Assembly (NCBI RefSeq): GCF_000763805.1
Contig: NZ_JRKS01000001.1
Coordinates: 124,001 to 188,000, forward strand
Source of the DNA: Paracoccus sphaerophysae
GTDB lineage: Bacteria; Pseudomonadota; Alphaproteobacteria; Rhodobacterales; Rhodobacteraceae
DNA length: 64,000 nucleotides
Direction of reading: 5' to 3'
The translations under genes were made by a program, and so were the position numbers. Shown here piece by piece: positions 38,347-47,031 of the stretch. The notes beneath the pieces were generated by a model. The model was not told where the DNA came from, ran no database searches, and was given only the letters and a program-made list of their open reading frames with translations. Position 1 is the first letter of the stretch, and every line of letters starts with the position of its first letter.

Positions 38347-40695
38347 ATGGCAAGAAAGCGGAACGACAGGGCGGCAAGAGGCAAGACGGCGGGAGGCAGG
38401 GCCGGGAACCCGGCCGGGGCCGCTGCGGCCGACAAGGAGGCAGAGGCCGCTTCTGCCGCGAAGACCGCCAAGCCCGGCGCTGGCCGCACCGGTCCGACGT
38501 CAGCCTCCGAGGCCGCAGGGGCCGCCGGGACGCCGGGGCGCAGTTCAGCGAGTACCCAGACTCACCATGCCGAGACGGCCAGCGGAAGCAGGCCAGAGCG
38601 TCAGGGCATCGCGCGTGCGGCCATACCAGCGGCGAACGGCGCTTCGGCTGCGACCGCTGCGCCCGCGGCGCGGACGGCTTCGTCGGGCGGCGAGGGAAAG
38701 GCTGGCGGCGAACCCGCGCGCAGACCCGCTCAGGCGGGTGGGGGCGCGACCGACGCTGCGCGCCCCGCCGCCGAGCGGACTGCTGACCGGGCCGCCGCCC
38801 GGGCCGCGTCCGCCGCCGGATCGCCGCAGGCCGCGCCGAAGTCCCCCGCCGCGAATCCGCCCTCCTCGAGCCCCGCGGCCTCGGATCAAGCCGCGCCCAA
38901 GGCCGCACCACGCGCTGCCGACGAGGGCTCCAACCCCTTCGCGCTGGCCGAGCTTCCCGCGCGCCTGGCCGAGAACATCGAGCGGATCGAGACGCTGGGC
39001 CAGCGCCTGCTGTTCGCGATGGCGGCCAAGCCGGTGCGCAGCCCCGGGGTCGAGGGACCGGGACCGGAACTCTATGGCTCGGTGGCGCAGGCCTGGCTGA
39101 AGCTTGCCACCGAACAGCCGGCGCGGCTGATCGAACAGCAGGTCCGGTTCTGGGGCCAGACGCTGCGCCATGTGGCCGCCGCGCAGGGGGCCTTTGCGCG
39201 CAACCTCTCGGCGCCCGACACCGAGGCGCCCGACGATCGGCGCTTCAAGAACCCGCTGTGGCAGACCAACCCGTTCTACAGCTTCGTGATGAAACAGTAT
39301 CAGATCAACGCCGACGCCCTGCGCCGCGCCGCCGCCGATCTGGAGATCGAGGACGACGTCGATCGCCGCCGCATCGAATGGTTCACCCGCCAGATGATCG
39401 ACATGCTGGCGCCCACGAACTTCCTTGCCACCAACCCCGACGCGCTGGAAAAGGCCATCGAGACCGAGGGCGAAAGCCTGGTCCGGGGCCTGGAGAACCT
39501 CGTCCGCGACGTCGAATCCGGCCATGGCGAACTGGTCGTCTCGCTGTCGGACCGCGACGCGTTCCGGGTCGGCGAGAACATCGGCACCACCCCGGGCGAG
39601 GTCGTCTATCGCACCGACATGCTGGAACTGATCCAGTTCCACCCGACCACTGACAAGGTCCACCGCACGCCGATCATCGTGTTCCCGCCGTGGATCAACA
39701 AATACTACATCATGGACCTGAAACCGCAGAACAGCCTGCTGCGCTGGATCGTGGACCAGGGCTACACGCTGTTCGTGGTGTCGTGGAAGAACCCGGACGC
39801 CAGCCACGCCGACCTGGCGATGGATGACTATGTCGCGGCCTATCTGGACGTGATCGGCAAGGCGCTTGAACTGACCGAAGAGCCGCAGCTGAACGCCGTC
39901 GGCTACTGCATCGCCGGCACCACCCTGTCGGCGACCCTGGCGCTGATGAACCAGCGTGGCGACGACCGGGTGAAATCGGCTACCTTCTTCACCACCCTGA
40001 CGGATTTTTCCGATCAGGGCGAGTTCATGACTTTCCTGCAGGACGACTTCGTCGGCGGGATCGAGGACGAGGTCGAACGAACCGGCTATCTTTCGGCGCA
40101 GCTGATGCAGCGCACCTTCAGCTTCCTGCGTGCCAACGACCTGGTCTGGGGGCCGGCGATCCGCAGCTACATGCTGGGCGAGGCGCCTCCGGCCTTTGAC
40201 CTGCTCTACTGGAACGGGGACGGTACCAACCTGCCCGGCAAGATGGTCAAGCAGTATCTGCGCGACCTGTGCCAGGCGAACGCCTTGGCCGAGGGCGGGT
40301 TCGAGATCCTCGGCCACAAGGTCCATCTGTCCGAGGTGACCCTGCCGCTGTGTGCCGTGGCCTGCGAAAGCGATCACATCGCACCGTGGCTGCATAGCTG
40401 GACCGGCGTCAAACAGATGGGCTCGCGCGACAAGACGTTCCTGCTGTCGGAATCCGGCCACATCGCCGGGATCATCAACCCGCCGACCAAGGTCAAGTAC
40501 GGCCACTACACCTCGGATATGGGGTTCGACGGGACGGCGCAGGACTGGCGCGAGGGCGGCACGTTCCACCAGGGCAGCTGGTGGGGCCACTGGGAGGAAT
40601 GGCTGTCCGGCCGTTCCGGCGAGATGATCGCCGCCCGCGCGCCATCGGTATCGCTGGCGCCCGCGCCCGGGACCTACGTGCTGGAAAAGGCCTGA
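38347..40695 (+). CDS. phaC: Class I polyhydroxyalkanoate synthase with long N-terminal extension
   Basis: This 782-residue enzyme polymerises (R)-3-hydroxyacyl-CoA into PHA. The catalytic domain has the lipase-like box GYCIAG with Cys521, Asp676 in CESDHIAPW and His705 in ESGHIAGII; the spacing matches class I synthases such as the Ralstonia enzyme (Cys319, Asp480, His508). The first about 190 residues are an Ala/Gly/Pro/Lys/Arg-rich low-complexity tract not normally present at this length. A GGAGG element 10 bases before the ATG supports this start. phaP and phaR follow on the same strand. Confidence 0.94.
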   Translation: MARKRNDRAARGKTAGGRAGNPAGAAAADKEAEAASAAKTAKPGAGRTGPTSASEAAGAAGTPGRSSASTQTHHAETASGSRPERQGIARAAIPAANGASAATAAPAARTASSGGEGKAGGEPARRPAQAGGGATDAARPAAERTADRAAARAASAAGSPQAAPKSPAANPPSSSPAASDQAAPKAAPRAADEGSNPFALAELPARLAENIERIETLGQRLLFAMAAKPVRSPGVEGPGPELYGSVAQAWLKLATEQPARLIEQQVRFWGQTLRHVAAAQGAFARNLSAPDTEAPDDRRFKNPLWQTNPFYSFVMKQYQINADALRRAAADLEIEDDVDRRRIEWFTRQMIDMLAPTNFLATNPDALEKAIETEGESLVRGLENLVRDVESGHGELVVSLSDRDAFRVGENIGTTPGEVVYRTDMLELIQFHPTTDKVHRTPIIVFPPWINKYYIMDLKPQNSLLRWIVDQGYTLFVVSWKNPDASHADLAMDDYVAAYLDVIGKALELTEEPQLNAVGYCIAGTTLSATLALMNQRGDDRVKSATFFTTLTDFSDQGEFMTFLQDDFVGGIEDEVERTGYLSAQLMQRTFSFLRANDLVWGPAIRSYMLGEAPPAFDLLYWNGDGTNLPGKMVKQYLRDLCQANALAEGGFEILGHKVHLSEVTLPLCAVACESDHIAPWLHSWTGVKQMGSRDKTFLLSESGHIAGIINPPTKVKYGHYTSDMGFDGTAQDWREGGTFHQGSWWGHWEEWLSGRSGEMIAARAPSVSLAPAPGTYVLEKA

Positions 40696-40738
40696 GCGGG
40701 CAGGGGGGCGTCCTACCGTCGCCCCTCGTCACAACAAA

Positions 40739-40791
40739 ATGCTGCGCTGCAGCATAAGCCTCTTGAAATGCTGCGCTGCAGCATGTATCTT
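40739..40791 (+). promoter_or_regulatory. phaP promoter with two PhaR-type operators
   Basis: The 17-mer ATGCTGCGCTGCAGCAT occurs twice, at 40739-40755 and 40768-40784 (29-bp centre spacing), each with ATGCTG/CAGCAT arms. A -35 TTGAAA (40763-40768) and -10 TATCTT (40786-40791) are 17 bp apart, so the second copy fills the spacer. P. denitrificans PhaR is known to bind TGC-rich CTGC-N3-4-GCAG-type sites before phaP; the repression geometry here is inference. Confidence 0.85.
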
Positions 40792-40835
40792 GCTTTCAGA
40801 AGACAGACTCACACCGCCGCAGATGGAGAGATACC

Positions 40836-41309
40836 ATGGCCAAGACCCCCGATTTCACCAAAGGCTTCCAGGACATGATGCAGAACCTCCCGGTCGACAC
40901 CTCGTCGATGACCGAGGCGTTCAAGACCCAGTCGCAGCTGGGTGAGAAGATGACCCGCGTGGCCCTGTCGGCCGCCGAGCGTTCGACCGAGATCTCGGCC
41001 GCCTGGGCCAAGGACACCATCGCCCGCATGGGCGAGCTGGCGACCTCGAAGGAACAACCGGCCGACTATGCCAAGGCGATGTCCGACTTCGCGTCGGCCG
41101 CTGCCGAGCTGGCTGCCGAGCACATGTCGGCCTATGCCGAAGTCGCCAAGAAGGTGCAGATGGAAACCGTCGACCTGCTGATGAACGCCGGCAAGAGCGC
41201 CCAGGGCGACATGCAGCGCATGGCCGACAACGTTGCCCGCAACGTCCAGGACGCGACCCGCAAGGTTCAGGACGCCGCGGCCGACGTCGCCGGCAAGACC
41301 CAGGGCTGA
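40836..41309 (+). CDS. phaP: Phasin
   Basis: This 157-residue amphipathic protein coats PHA granules. It begins MAKTPDFTKGFQDMMQNLPV and is predicted almost fully helical, with Ala/Lys/Glu heptad-like content through VQMETVDLLMNAGKSAQGDM and VQDATRKVQDAAADVAG, as in phasin_2 family members. A GAGAG element precedes the ATG. Its own promoter with PhaR sites suggests induction when PHA granules titrate PhaR. Confidence 0.92.
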   Translation: MAKTPDFTKGFQDMMQNLPVDTSSMTEAFKTQSQLGEKMTRVALSAAERSTEISAAWAKDTIARMGELATSKEQPADYAKAMSDFASAAAELAAEHMSAYAEVAKKVQMETVDLLMNAGKSAQGDMQRMADNVARNVQDATRKVQDAAADVAGKTQG

Positions 41310-41353
41310 TCGCCCGCACCGCCCGTCCCCTGCGGACGGGTCGTGACCGCAAC

Positions 41354-41385
41354 GCGCGCGTCCCCCCCGGGGCGTGCGCTTTTTT
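41354..41385 (+). terminator. Rho-independent terminator of phaP
   Basis: An 11-bp stem with two G-T pairs (41354-41364 with 41369-41379) and a CCCC loop is followed by TTTTTT at 41380-41385. It lies 45 bases after the phaP stop, separating phaP from phaR. Confidence 0.85.
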
Positions 41386-41415
41386 CTTTGCAATCGCAGG
41401 CGCCCGCGGTCATCA

Positions 41416-41431
41416 TGCTGCAAACGCAGCA
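41416..41431 (+). promoter_or_regulatory. PhaR-type operator before phaR (autoregulation)
   Basis: Perfect inverted repeat TGCTGC-AAAC-GCAGCA, matching the CTGC-N4-GCAG PhaR recognition pattern. It ends 12 bases before the phaR ATG, so bound protein would block transcription or ribosome access. Autoregulation by PhaR is known in P. denitrificans. Confidence 0.82.
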
Positions 41432-41443
41432 GGCGCGATCCAG

Positions 41444-42094
41444 ATGACCTCCGATACCGACCAGCCCGCCGACCGGCCCTTGCTGATCAAGCGCTATGCC
41501 AGCCGCCGGCTCTACAACACCGAAACCAGCGACTACGTGACCCTGGACGAGATCGCCCGCGTGATCCGCGAGGGGCGCGAGGTTCGCATCGTCGATCTGC
41601 GCTCGGGCGACGATCTGACCCGGCAATATCTGCTGCAGATCATCGCCGAACACGAAAGCCGGGGCGAGAACGTGCTGCCGGTGGACGTGCTGACCGACCT
41701 GGTCCGCAGCTATACCGCCCAGGCGCAGTCGGTGGTGCCGCAGTTCCTGGCCGCGAGCTTCGAGATGCTGCGCGACGGGCAGTCCAAGATGCTGGAGCAG
41801 CTGTCGAGCCTGCAGCACCCGATGGCCTCGATGCCCGGCTTTGCCGAGATGCAGCGCCAGCAGCGCGCCTTCCTGCGCGCCATGATGGGCGGGTGGAGCG
41901 GATCCAGCCCCGCCCCTGACGAGGAGGAAGCCGCCGCCCCGGCCGTCGCGCCCACGGCGATTGCGCGCGGGCGCGACCCCGGTAACGGGGCTGCGGGCAG
42001 GGGGGCGGACAAGGGCAAGGCCGCGTCCGGGTCGGAAGCCGAGGAAATCCGCCGCGAACTCGCCGCCTTGCAGGCCCGCATCTCGCGCCTCTGA
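41444..42094 (+). CDS. phaR: Polyhydroxyalkanoate synthesis repressor
   Basis: This 216-residue regulator has the PHB/PHA accumulation regulator DNA-binding domain near the N-terminus (LLIKRYASRRLYNTETSDYV through RIVDLRSGDDLTRQYLLQII) and a granule-binding helical region (LVRSYTAQAQSVVPQFLAASFEML). The C-terminal 60 residues are Ala/Gly/Pro-rich and end in a coiled-coil-like EEIRRELAALQARISRL. PhaR represses phaP and itself and is released when it binds PHA. It is the last gene of the pha locus before tRNA-Ser. Confidence 0.95.
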   Translation: MTSDTDQPADRPLLIKRYASRRLYNTETSDYVTLDEIARVIREGREVRIVDLRSGDDLTRQYLLQIIAEHESRGENVLPVDVLTDLVRSYTAQAQSVVPQFLAASFEMLRDGQSKMLEQLSSLQHPMASMPGFAEMQRQQRAFLRAMMGGWSGSSPAPDEEEAAAPAVAPTAIARGRDPGNGAAGRGADKGKAASGSEAEEIRRELAALQARISRL

Positions 42095-42159
42095 CCGCCG
42101 CGCCCGGCCGCCAAGTCCGCTTGCACAGCGCCAGGTGGCAGGCTAAACCCCGCGGGCAC

Positions 42160-42249
42160 GGACGGTTGGCCGAGTGGTCGAAGGCGCACGCCTGGAAAGT
42201 GTGTAGGCGGGGAACCGTCTCGAGGGTTCGAATCCCTCACCGTCCGCCA
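42160..42249 (+). tRNA. tRNA-Ser (anticodon GGA)
   Basis: A 90-nt tRNA with acceptor arms GGACGGT (42160-42166) and ACCGTCC (42239-42245), discriminator G and encoded CCA (42247-42249). The anticodon loop CTGGAAAGT gives GGA. A long variable arm follows, and the T arm is GAGGGTTCGAATCCCTC. Acquired DNA begins shortly after it. Confidence 0.97.
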
Positions 42250-42275
42250 TTTGCCCCCGCGAAAGCGTTCTCCCG

Positions 42276-42297
42276 ATCCGGCTACGGCCGGATTTTT
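42276..42297 (+). terminator. Terminator of tRNA-Ser
   Basis: Seven-bp stem ATCCGGC/GCCGGAT with a TACG (UNCG-type) tetraloop at 42276-42293, followed by a T-run to 42297. It is 26 bases after the tRNA CCA end. Confidence 0.88.
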
Positions 42298-42895
42298 CCG
42301 TTGTTTTCGAGGGTTATGCGGGATGGGCTGAGCACCGGCCTTGGCGCCAGAAGGCCAGGAAGCGGTCTCTCAGGGCCGATATTCTCCGAACCTCATGACT
42401 ATGCCGACTTGGTGAATTCCTTTTAAATATCTGAAAACGCGAGACTTCTCGCGAGTGTCAGCTGAACACTTCGATGCCAGTGACGTTCGTCACAAGGAAC
42501 AGAAATCGAACCTTTGATTGTAGGTCATAGCCGTCACAATGGCCGGGAAACACCATTCTTGGCTCCGGCACCGGCGAGATCCATTCTCTCGCCGCCTCGC
42601 CGCCCACTGTTTCCGCCAGCTGACTGCCGAACGCGTCTTCACCCGCTTCGAGTGCAGACGCCCCGTCCGCTCCAGGCAGCCCAAGCACGACGGCGAACGA
42701 AGCGCGCTGGACACCGTCGTCTACGCCCACGCCGACCTGCACGGGCTCATCAGCATGGAGTTCGAGGCCTGCGCTATGCTAGCTCAACCCGCTGTCCACG
42801 AAACCGGCAGAAGGCCAACACGCTCTATTGTGAAGGAAGTTTCGCTCCGACACTATCTGCGCAGGTCAACATACGGCGCTTTCCTCAAAACTCTC
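42298..42895. other. Gene-poor junction between tRNA-Ser and the defence cassette
   Basis: I see no confident gene in these 598 bases. Composition changes abruptly: AT-rich around 42405-42460, then a GC-rich patch (about 42500-42790) with a minus-strand open frame (42458-42742, 94 codons, GC-rich third positions) that may be a gene remnant of unknown family, then AT-richer DNA leading into the nuclease gene. A small hairpin CGCGAGA-CT-TCTCGCG sits at 42438-42453. The patchwork suggests repeated insertion next to the tRNA. Confidence 0.45.
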
Positions 42896-44116
42896 ATGCC
42901 AAAGCTTTCCCTGATCAAACCTCTCGATCAACCTCCGGGCACACGTCGACTCCTCGATGATCTTAAGACCTGCCTCGGCAGCGCTGAGTTTTCCGAATTC
43001 CGTCTGATTGTAGCATACGCGAAAAGCGGCCCACTGCTTCGGCTGGAAAGTCTTCTCCAGGCGTGGAAGGCCGCCGGAAAAAGCACAGCCGCCATCCTTG
43101 GCATCGATCAGAAGGGAACTAGCAAAGAAGCTCTCGAACTCGCTCTCGCATTGTTCGATGAGGTCTATATCACTCAGGAGGCCGGTATCACTTTTCACCC
43201 GAAGATATACTTGTTTAAAGGAGCCAGTGCGGCGAGGGCCTTCATCGGATCCAACAACCTTACTGTGGGAGGGACGGAGAAGAATTTCGAATCAGCTATA
43301 GATCTTGAACTGAATCTTCCTACTGACGGACCAGTTCTATCTGCCATTGAGGCCGCCTGGACCGAGCTATTACCGCTTTCGTGTCCGGCGACGACGAAGC
43401 TAGACTCTGCTGTGTTGGCAGGTCTCATCTCTTCAGGCCGTGTGATCGATGAAAAGACCATGCGCAAATCCGGCAACGGAAGCTCTGATACAGCTGCCGT
43501 TGGAAGAGCAACCAGCGCCTCGCGATCTGGTTTGATAGTCAAGCCGGAGAGCGCGCTACCAAAGCCGGTCGCCGCAAAGGTTGGAGCAAAAAAGAAGACA
43601 TTCACTACAGCGCCATCGATCACCACCGGTCTTGCCGCAACCAGTCCAACGCCAGTCCGCGGCCTGGCAATCCAAATCAAGCCACATCACAATGGTGAGA
43701 TATTTCTCAGCGTATCTGCTGCACTACAAAACCCTGCTTTCTTCAAGTGGCCGTTCACCGGGAAGACAACTCCTAAGAAGGTTGGAAATCCCTCTTACCC
43801 TCAACTCGATCCCGATCCTGTCATAGATCTGGTCGTATTGGGCGCGTCTCCTACGCCTGCCCTGACGCTAAGCAAGTACGCTCTGAACACCGTCTTCTAT
43901 GAAACAAAGAAAGAAATAAGGGTAACGGCATCTCCACTTGTAGGCGTTGTGCCAGACTATTCTGTGATGGTAATGGAGCAATCTAAAAACCCTCAACTCG
44001 ATTACGAAATTACAGTTTATAGGCCAGATAGCCCCGACTACCCCTTGTGGGAGGCCGCATGCAATCAGACCATGCCAGGCGGCGGAAAGAAGCCTAGGAA
44101 ATTTGGTTGGTTCTAG
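42896..44116 (+). CDS. PLD-superfamily (HKD) restriction endonuclease, BfiI-like
   Basis: This 406-residue protein begins MPKLSLIKPLDQPPGTRRLL; longer in-frame readings enter unrelated GC-rich sequence. The N-terminal half carries one PLD motif: His101-x-Lys103 (TFHPKIYLF), Asn120/121 (IGSNNLTVGG) and Glu132 (NFESAI). Metal-independent BfiI-type enzymes use one H-x-K...N...E motif per subunit, with the same His-to-Asn (+20) and His-to-Glu (+31) distances as I recall for BfiI. The C-terminal half (from about residue 230) is separate, with FFKWPFTGKT, and may be the target-recognition domain. It faces a twin methyltransferase gene. Codon use is visibly AT-richer than the chromosome. Confidence 0.75.
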   Translation: MPKLSLIKPLDQPPGTRRLLDDLKTCLGSAEFSEFRLIVAYAKSGPLLRLESLLQAWKAAGKSTAAILGIDQKGTSKEALELALALFDEVYITQEAGITFHPKIYLFKGASAARAFIGSNNLTVGGTEKNFESAIDLELNLPTDGPVLSAIEAAWTELLPLSCPATTKLDSAVLAGLISSGRVIDEKTMRKSGNGSSDTAAVGRATSASRSGLIVKPESALPKPVAAKVGAKKKTFTTAPSITTGLAATSPTPVRGLAIQIKPHHNGEIFLSVSAALQNPAFFKWPFTGKTTPKKVGNPSYPQLDPDPVIDLVVLGASPTPALTLSKYALNTVFYETKKEIRVTASPLVGVVPDYSVMVMEQSKNPQLDYEITVYRPDSPDYPLWEAACNQTMPGGGKKPRKFGWF

Positions 44117-47031
44117 GGCCGTTCAAAAACCAGAATCTGGTTTTCTGTTATTGCATTATGGATATGCTTATAGTTCTCCGTCGTAACGTCGATGTCGATT
44201 GCCTCCAAGAACCTAAAACCCGCCTCTTGGGCAATTTTAGATATGTTCGCACACGTATTGATCTTCACCCAGTTTCCGCCGGCGTTTGTGCGGCTGTCGC
44301 CAACAACGTAGAAGGCACGCGCTCCCGGCCGCATGACACCGTGCATGCTTTCGAGGTTTTCTTTCATGTGGACGTAGTAGCGCCAAAGCAGCGCCGGCAT
44401 ATTCGCTCTTCTAAAACCGACGTCGATCTTGCTGTTTTCCCTAAGGATAAATCGCACCTCAGAGACCACGTCCTTTGGAAGTATGGAATAGGCTTCCTTG
44501 TCGTCCATGAGCGTGGCTTCGAACGTGTCGCGTTCAGACTTCCGGATCTCACGAGAGCCTGTAAGGTTTTCCTCCAGAGTCGACCGAATCTTCGACGGAA
44601 TACCCATGATCGCAAGGAGCGAGAGACGGTCGGTATCAATGTACGGAAGCGCCGTGGCGTAGGGTGGGCTAGTCACAACAGCGTCCACGCTCTGACGCTC
44701 CAAGCCCAAGAGCTTAGCGGTATGGGGCGCCCGAGAGTCGCCCTCCACAACCCTAGGTTCGATCATATCGCCGGGCTGGCGCCCTGCGACAGCCCAATAC
44801 TTCTGAAGACGAGAGTGCCCGTACGTGAGACGATCTGCAAACAATTCGAATACGGGAGCATCTTCTAGGGGCGCTTTGCGCCGTCGGATGCGCAGATCGC
44901 TTGGATCCTGCTGCGAAACGTCTCTGACTACGCTGCTGAGCGTGACCTCCAAAAAATCAACAATAGTCGGATTCCCGAGCAATCTGATCTGCGCCAGAAG
45001 CCAGTTCAGCTTGAAGAGTACCTTCTCTGGAAACCAATCATGTAGCTCACGATGTAGATCATTCGAAAACTGATCCAGTGAGAGATCATATCCAGTGCCT
45101 CGCAGGACAACGCGATCCAGAACTGATCGGATGGCATGATCAACAATGTGACGTGGAAGAGTGAGTATTCCGGTCTTGGCTTTTGCAATCTTAGCAGCGA
45201 GCGGGTTGAAATCGCACCCATACCCAGCGAAGCCGTTCAACATTGCCTCAACGAGCGTCGTTCCAGACCCGCAATAAGGGTCAAGAATTCTTCCTCCTAC
45301 GGGGACGCCGGAGATGTTTAGTAGACTCTTAGCGAGCTGTGGATAAAACTTACCCTTATATGCGTGCAGGCCGTGAGTTCCATATTTGGGATCCTTGCGC
45401 TTAGAGGGATCAGCATCGCCGTTCTCTAGAACTTTCTGCCAGGTGGACTCACGCCGATCTGGATCTCCGACCACCGAATAGTCACGGGTGAAAGCCAGCC
45501 TGCGAAGATTCCAGTAATCTGGATTTGCCACCTTTAGTCGGATCTCACCGCCGGCTTCACGCGCATCTATTTTCGCGTTGGTCAGGGCCGTTATTTCTCT
45601 AGCGCGAAGCTCAACCTCATAGTTCCACATCTTGTAGGCGGGTGCCCCAAGCGAGACGACAACTTCATGATTGGGCTTCTGCAGGACAACCAACTGCTCA
45701 AGCCGCGCACGACGTGCCGGTTTAGCAAAGGAGCGTTTTGTTGTGTGAATTGGACGATCAACCGTCCCAACCACGCGCAATCCAGCCGCCTCAGCGGCCT
45801 CAGCAATCGCGGATGCGGTCGAGAAGCTTTCGCCTTTAAATAGTGCGTCGCCAACGACGAATACAGCAAAACGCCCCGGGGCTAGCGCATAAGCACAGCC
45901 CGAGAGGACTTTGACCATGTCCTCATGATACTCTTCGAAGCCAGAGTTATTCCTTTGGTGCCTGAGATGTGATCCGATCTCAATTTGACCGAGCTTTCGT
46001 GGATCAAATCCAAGCCAAAACAACCGAAATCGATGGTAGAGATGGTAATCTGTCGCATTGGGGTAAGGCGGTGATGTAACAATAAGATCTACAGAACATT
46101 CAGCAATGCTGCGCTGGAGGTCCGCGCGGCTGTCACCAATTACAAATTCTGCATCTGCATACTGAAGCTCTGCCGCAGCATTATCCAGCCGCCTCATGGC
46201 TGTGCGCAAAGATTCCAAATACGCTCGAAGGCATACCTTGAATGAGACGTTCTTCTTTACTGAAACGTATCTGGTCTCTGACTCCTGGTTGGAAACACGC
46301 AAAATGATCCGAGAAAGTGCCAGCAGGGCAGCGTCCCTAGACAGATCCCTTGTCGTCGTATCAATCAAATGTCTGAGGAGGCAGAGAGCTGCCTGTGCTT
46401 CTACATCGAACCATTTTTCTATGTTGGGGATTTCGGGGCAGTATTTGCCATGCCGTTCCAGCACGGATGGCCATTGAGCCTCAACCTCGCCGTCAGGGCC
46501 CACCAACCGGCTTTCTACCGCAGCAGCTAGTTGCTCAAGATCTGCGCGGATGGATGGCGTCATGTAGCCAGTCTTCACCCGTCCTATAAGCGCGGAGAGG
46601 GGGTTCGCGTCGATTGAAGTTGCTCTCCGTCCTAGGCGTACGGCTTCAACTGCAGTGGTGGCACTTCCACCGAAAGGATCAAACACTCTATCCCCCGGCA
46701 TTGAGAGCCGTGCGATGAGGTGTGCCGGGATTTGTGGAATAAACTTCGCAGGATATGGATGCAGATCATGTGTGAGGTAACGAGTATCGTCGTCAGTGAA
46801 TGCCCAGTCTTGTGAAGACAGGCTCGACATGACTGCTTCGACGTCGTTCAGTTCGTCAGGCCGCACGAGTGCGTGCTGTGTGGCATCGGATGCGTGATTA
46901 ACGCTTGGAATCGTTGTCCGCAGTTGCTCTTCAAACCACTCAGCAAGTGTCGCTCCCTGCAGCGATGCAGCCTCCAAGACGGCGGTCTTCTTCTGATCGG
47001 AAGTTTCAACAATGATCCGTGAGCGCGACAT
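44113..47031 (-). CDS. Fused tandem DNA methyltransferase (two TSPPY domains)
   Basis: This 972-residue protein holds two complete amino-methyltransferase domains. Domain 1 has the SAM-binding DPFGGSATT at residues 118-126 and TSPPY at 319-323. Domain 2 has DPYCGSGTT at 584-592 and TSPPY at 787-791. TSPPY is typical of N4-cytosine enzymes, though some N6-adenine enzymes share it. Motif I precedes motif IV in both. I chose the ATG at 47031 (MSRSRIIVETS) since AAAGG precedes it; a TTG 18 codons upstream is weaker. Two activities in one chain would suit an asymmetric site. The stop overlaps the nuclease stop in a shared CTAG. Confidence 0.85.
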   Translation of the reverse strand: MSRSRIIVETSDQKKTAVLEAASLQGATLAEWFEEQLRTTIPSVNHASDATQHALVRPDELNDVEAVMSSLSSQDWAFTDDDTRYLTHDLHPYPAKFIPQIPAHLIARLSMPGDRVFDPFGGSATTAVEAVRLGRRATSIDANPLSALIGRVKTGYMTPSIRADLEQLAAAVESRLVGPDGEVEAQWPSVLERHGKYCPEIPNIEKWFDVEAQAALCLLRHLIDTTTRDLSRDAALLALSRIILRVSNQESETRYVSVKKNVSFKVCLRAYLESLRTAMRRLDNAAAELQYADAEFVIGDSRADLQRSIAECSVDLIVTSPPYPNATDYHLYHRFRLFWLGFDPRKLGQIEIGSHLRHQRNNSGFEEYHEDMVKVLSGCAYALAPGRFAVFVVGDALFKGESFSTASAIAEAAEAAGLRVVGTVDRPIHTTKRSFAKPARRARLEQLVVLQKPNHEVVVSLGAPAYKMWNYEVELRAREITALTNAKIDAREAGGEIRLKVANPDYWNLRRLAFTRDYSVVGDPDRRESTWQKVLENGDADPSKRKDPKYGTHGLHAYKGKFYPQLAKSLLNISGVPVGGRILDPYCGSGTTLVEAMLNGFAGYGCDFNPLAAKIAKAKTGILTLPRHIVDHAIRSVLDRVVLRGTGYDLSLDQFSNDLHRELHDWFPEKVLFKLNWLLAQIRLLGNPTIVDFLEVTLSSVVRDVSQQDPSDLRIRRRKAPLEDAPVFELFADRLTYGHSRLQKYWAVAGRQPGDMIEPRVVEGDSRAPHTAKLLGLERQSVDAVVTSPPYATALPYIDTDRLSLLAIMGIPSKIRSTLEENLTGSREIRKSERDTFEATLMDDKEAYSILPKDVVSEVRFILRENSKIDVGFRRANMPALLWRYYVHMKENLESMHGVMRPGARAFYVVGDSRTNAGGNWVKINTCANISKIAQEAGFRFLEAIDIDVTTENYKHIHNAITENQILVFERP

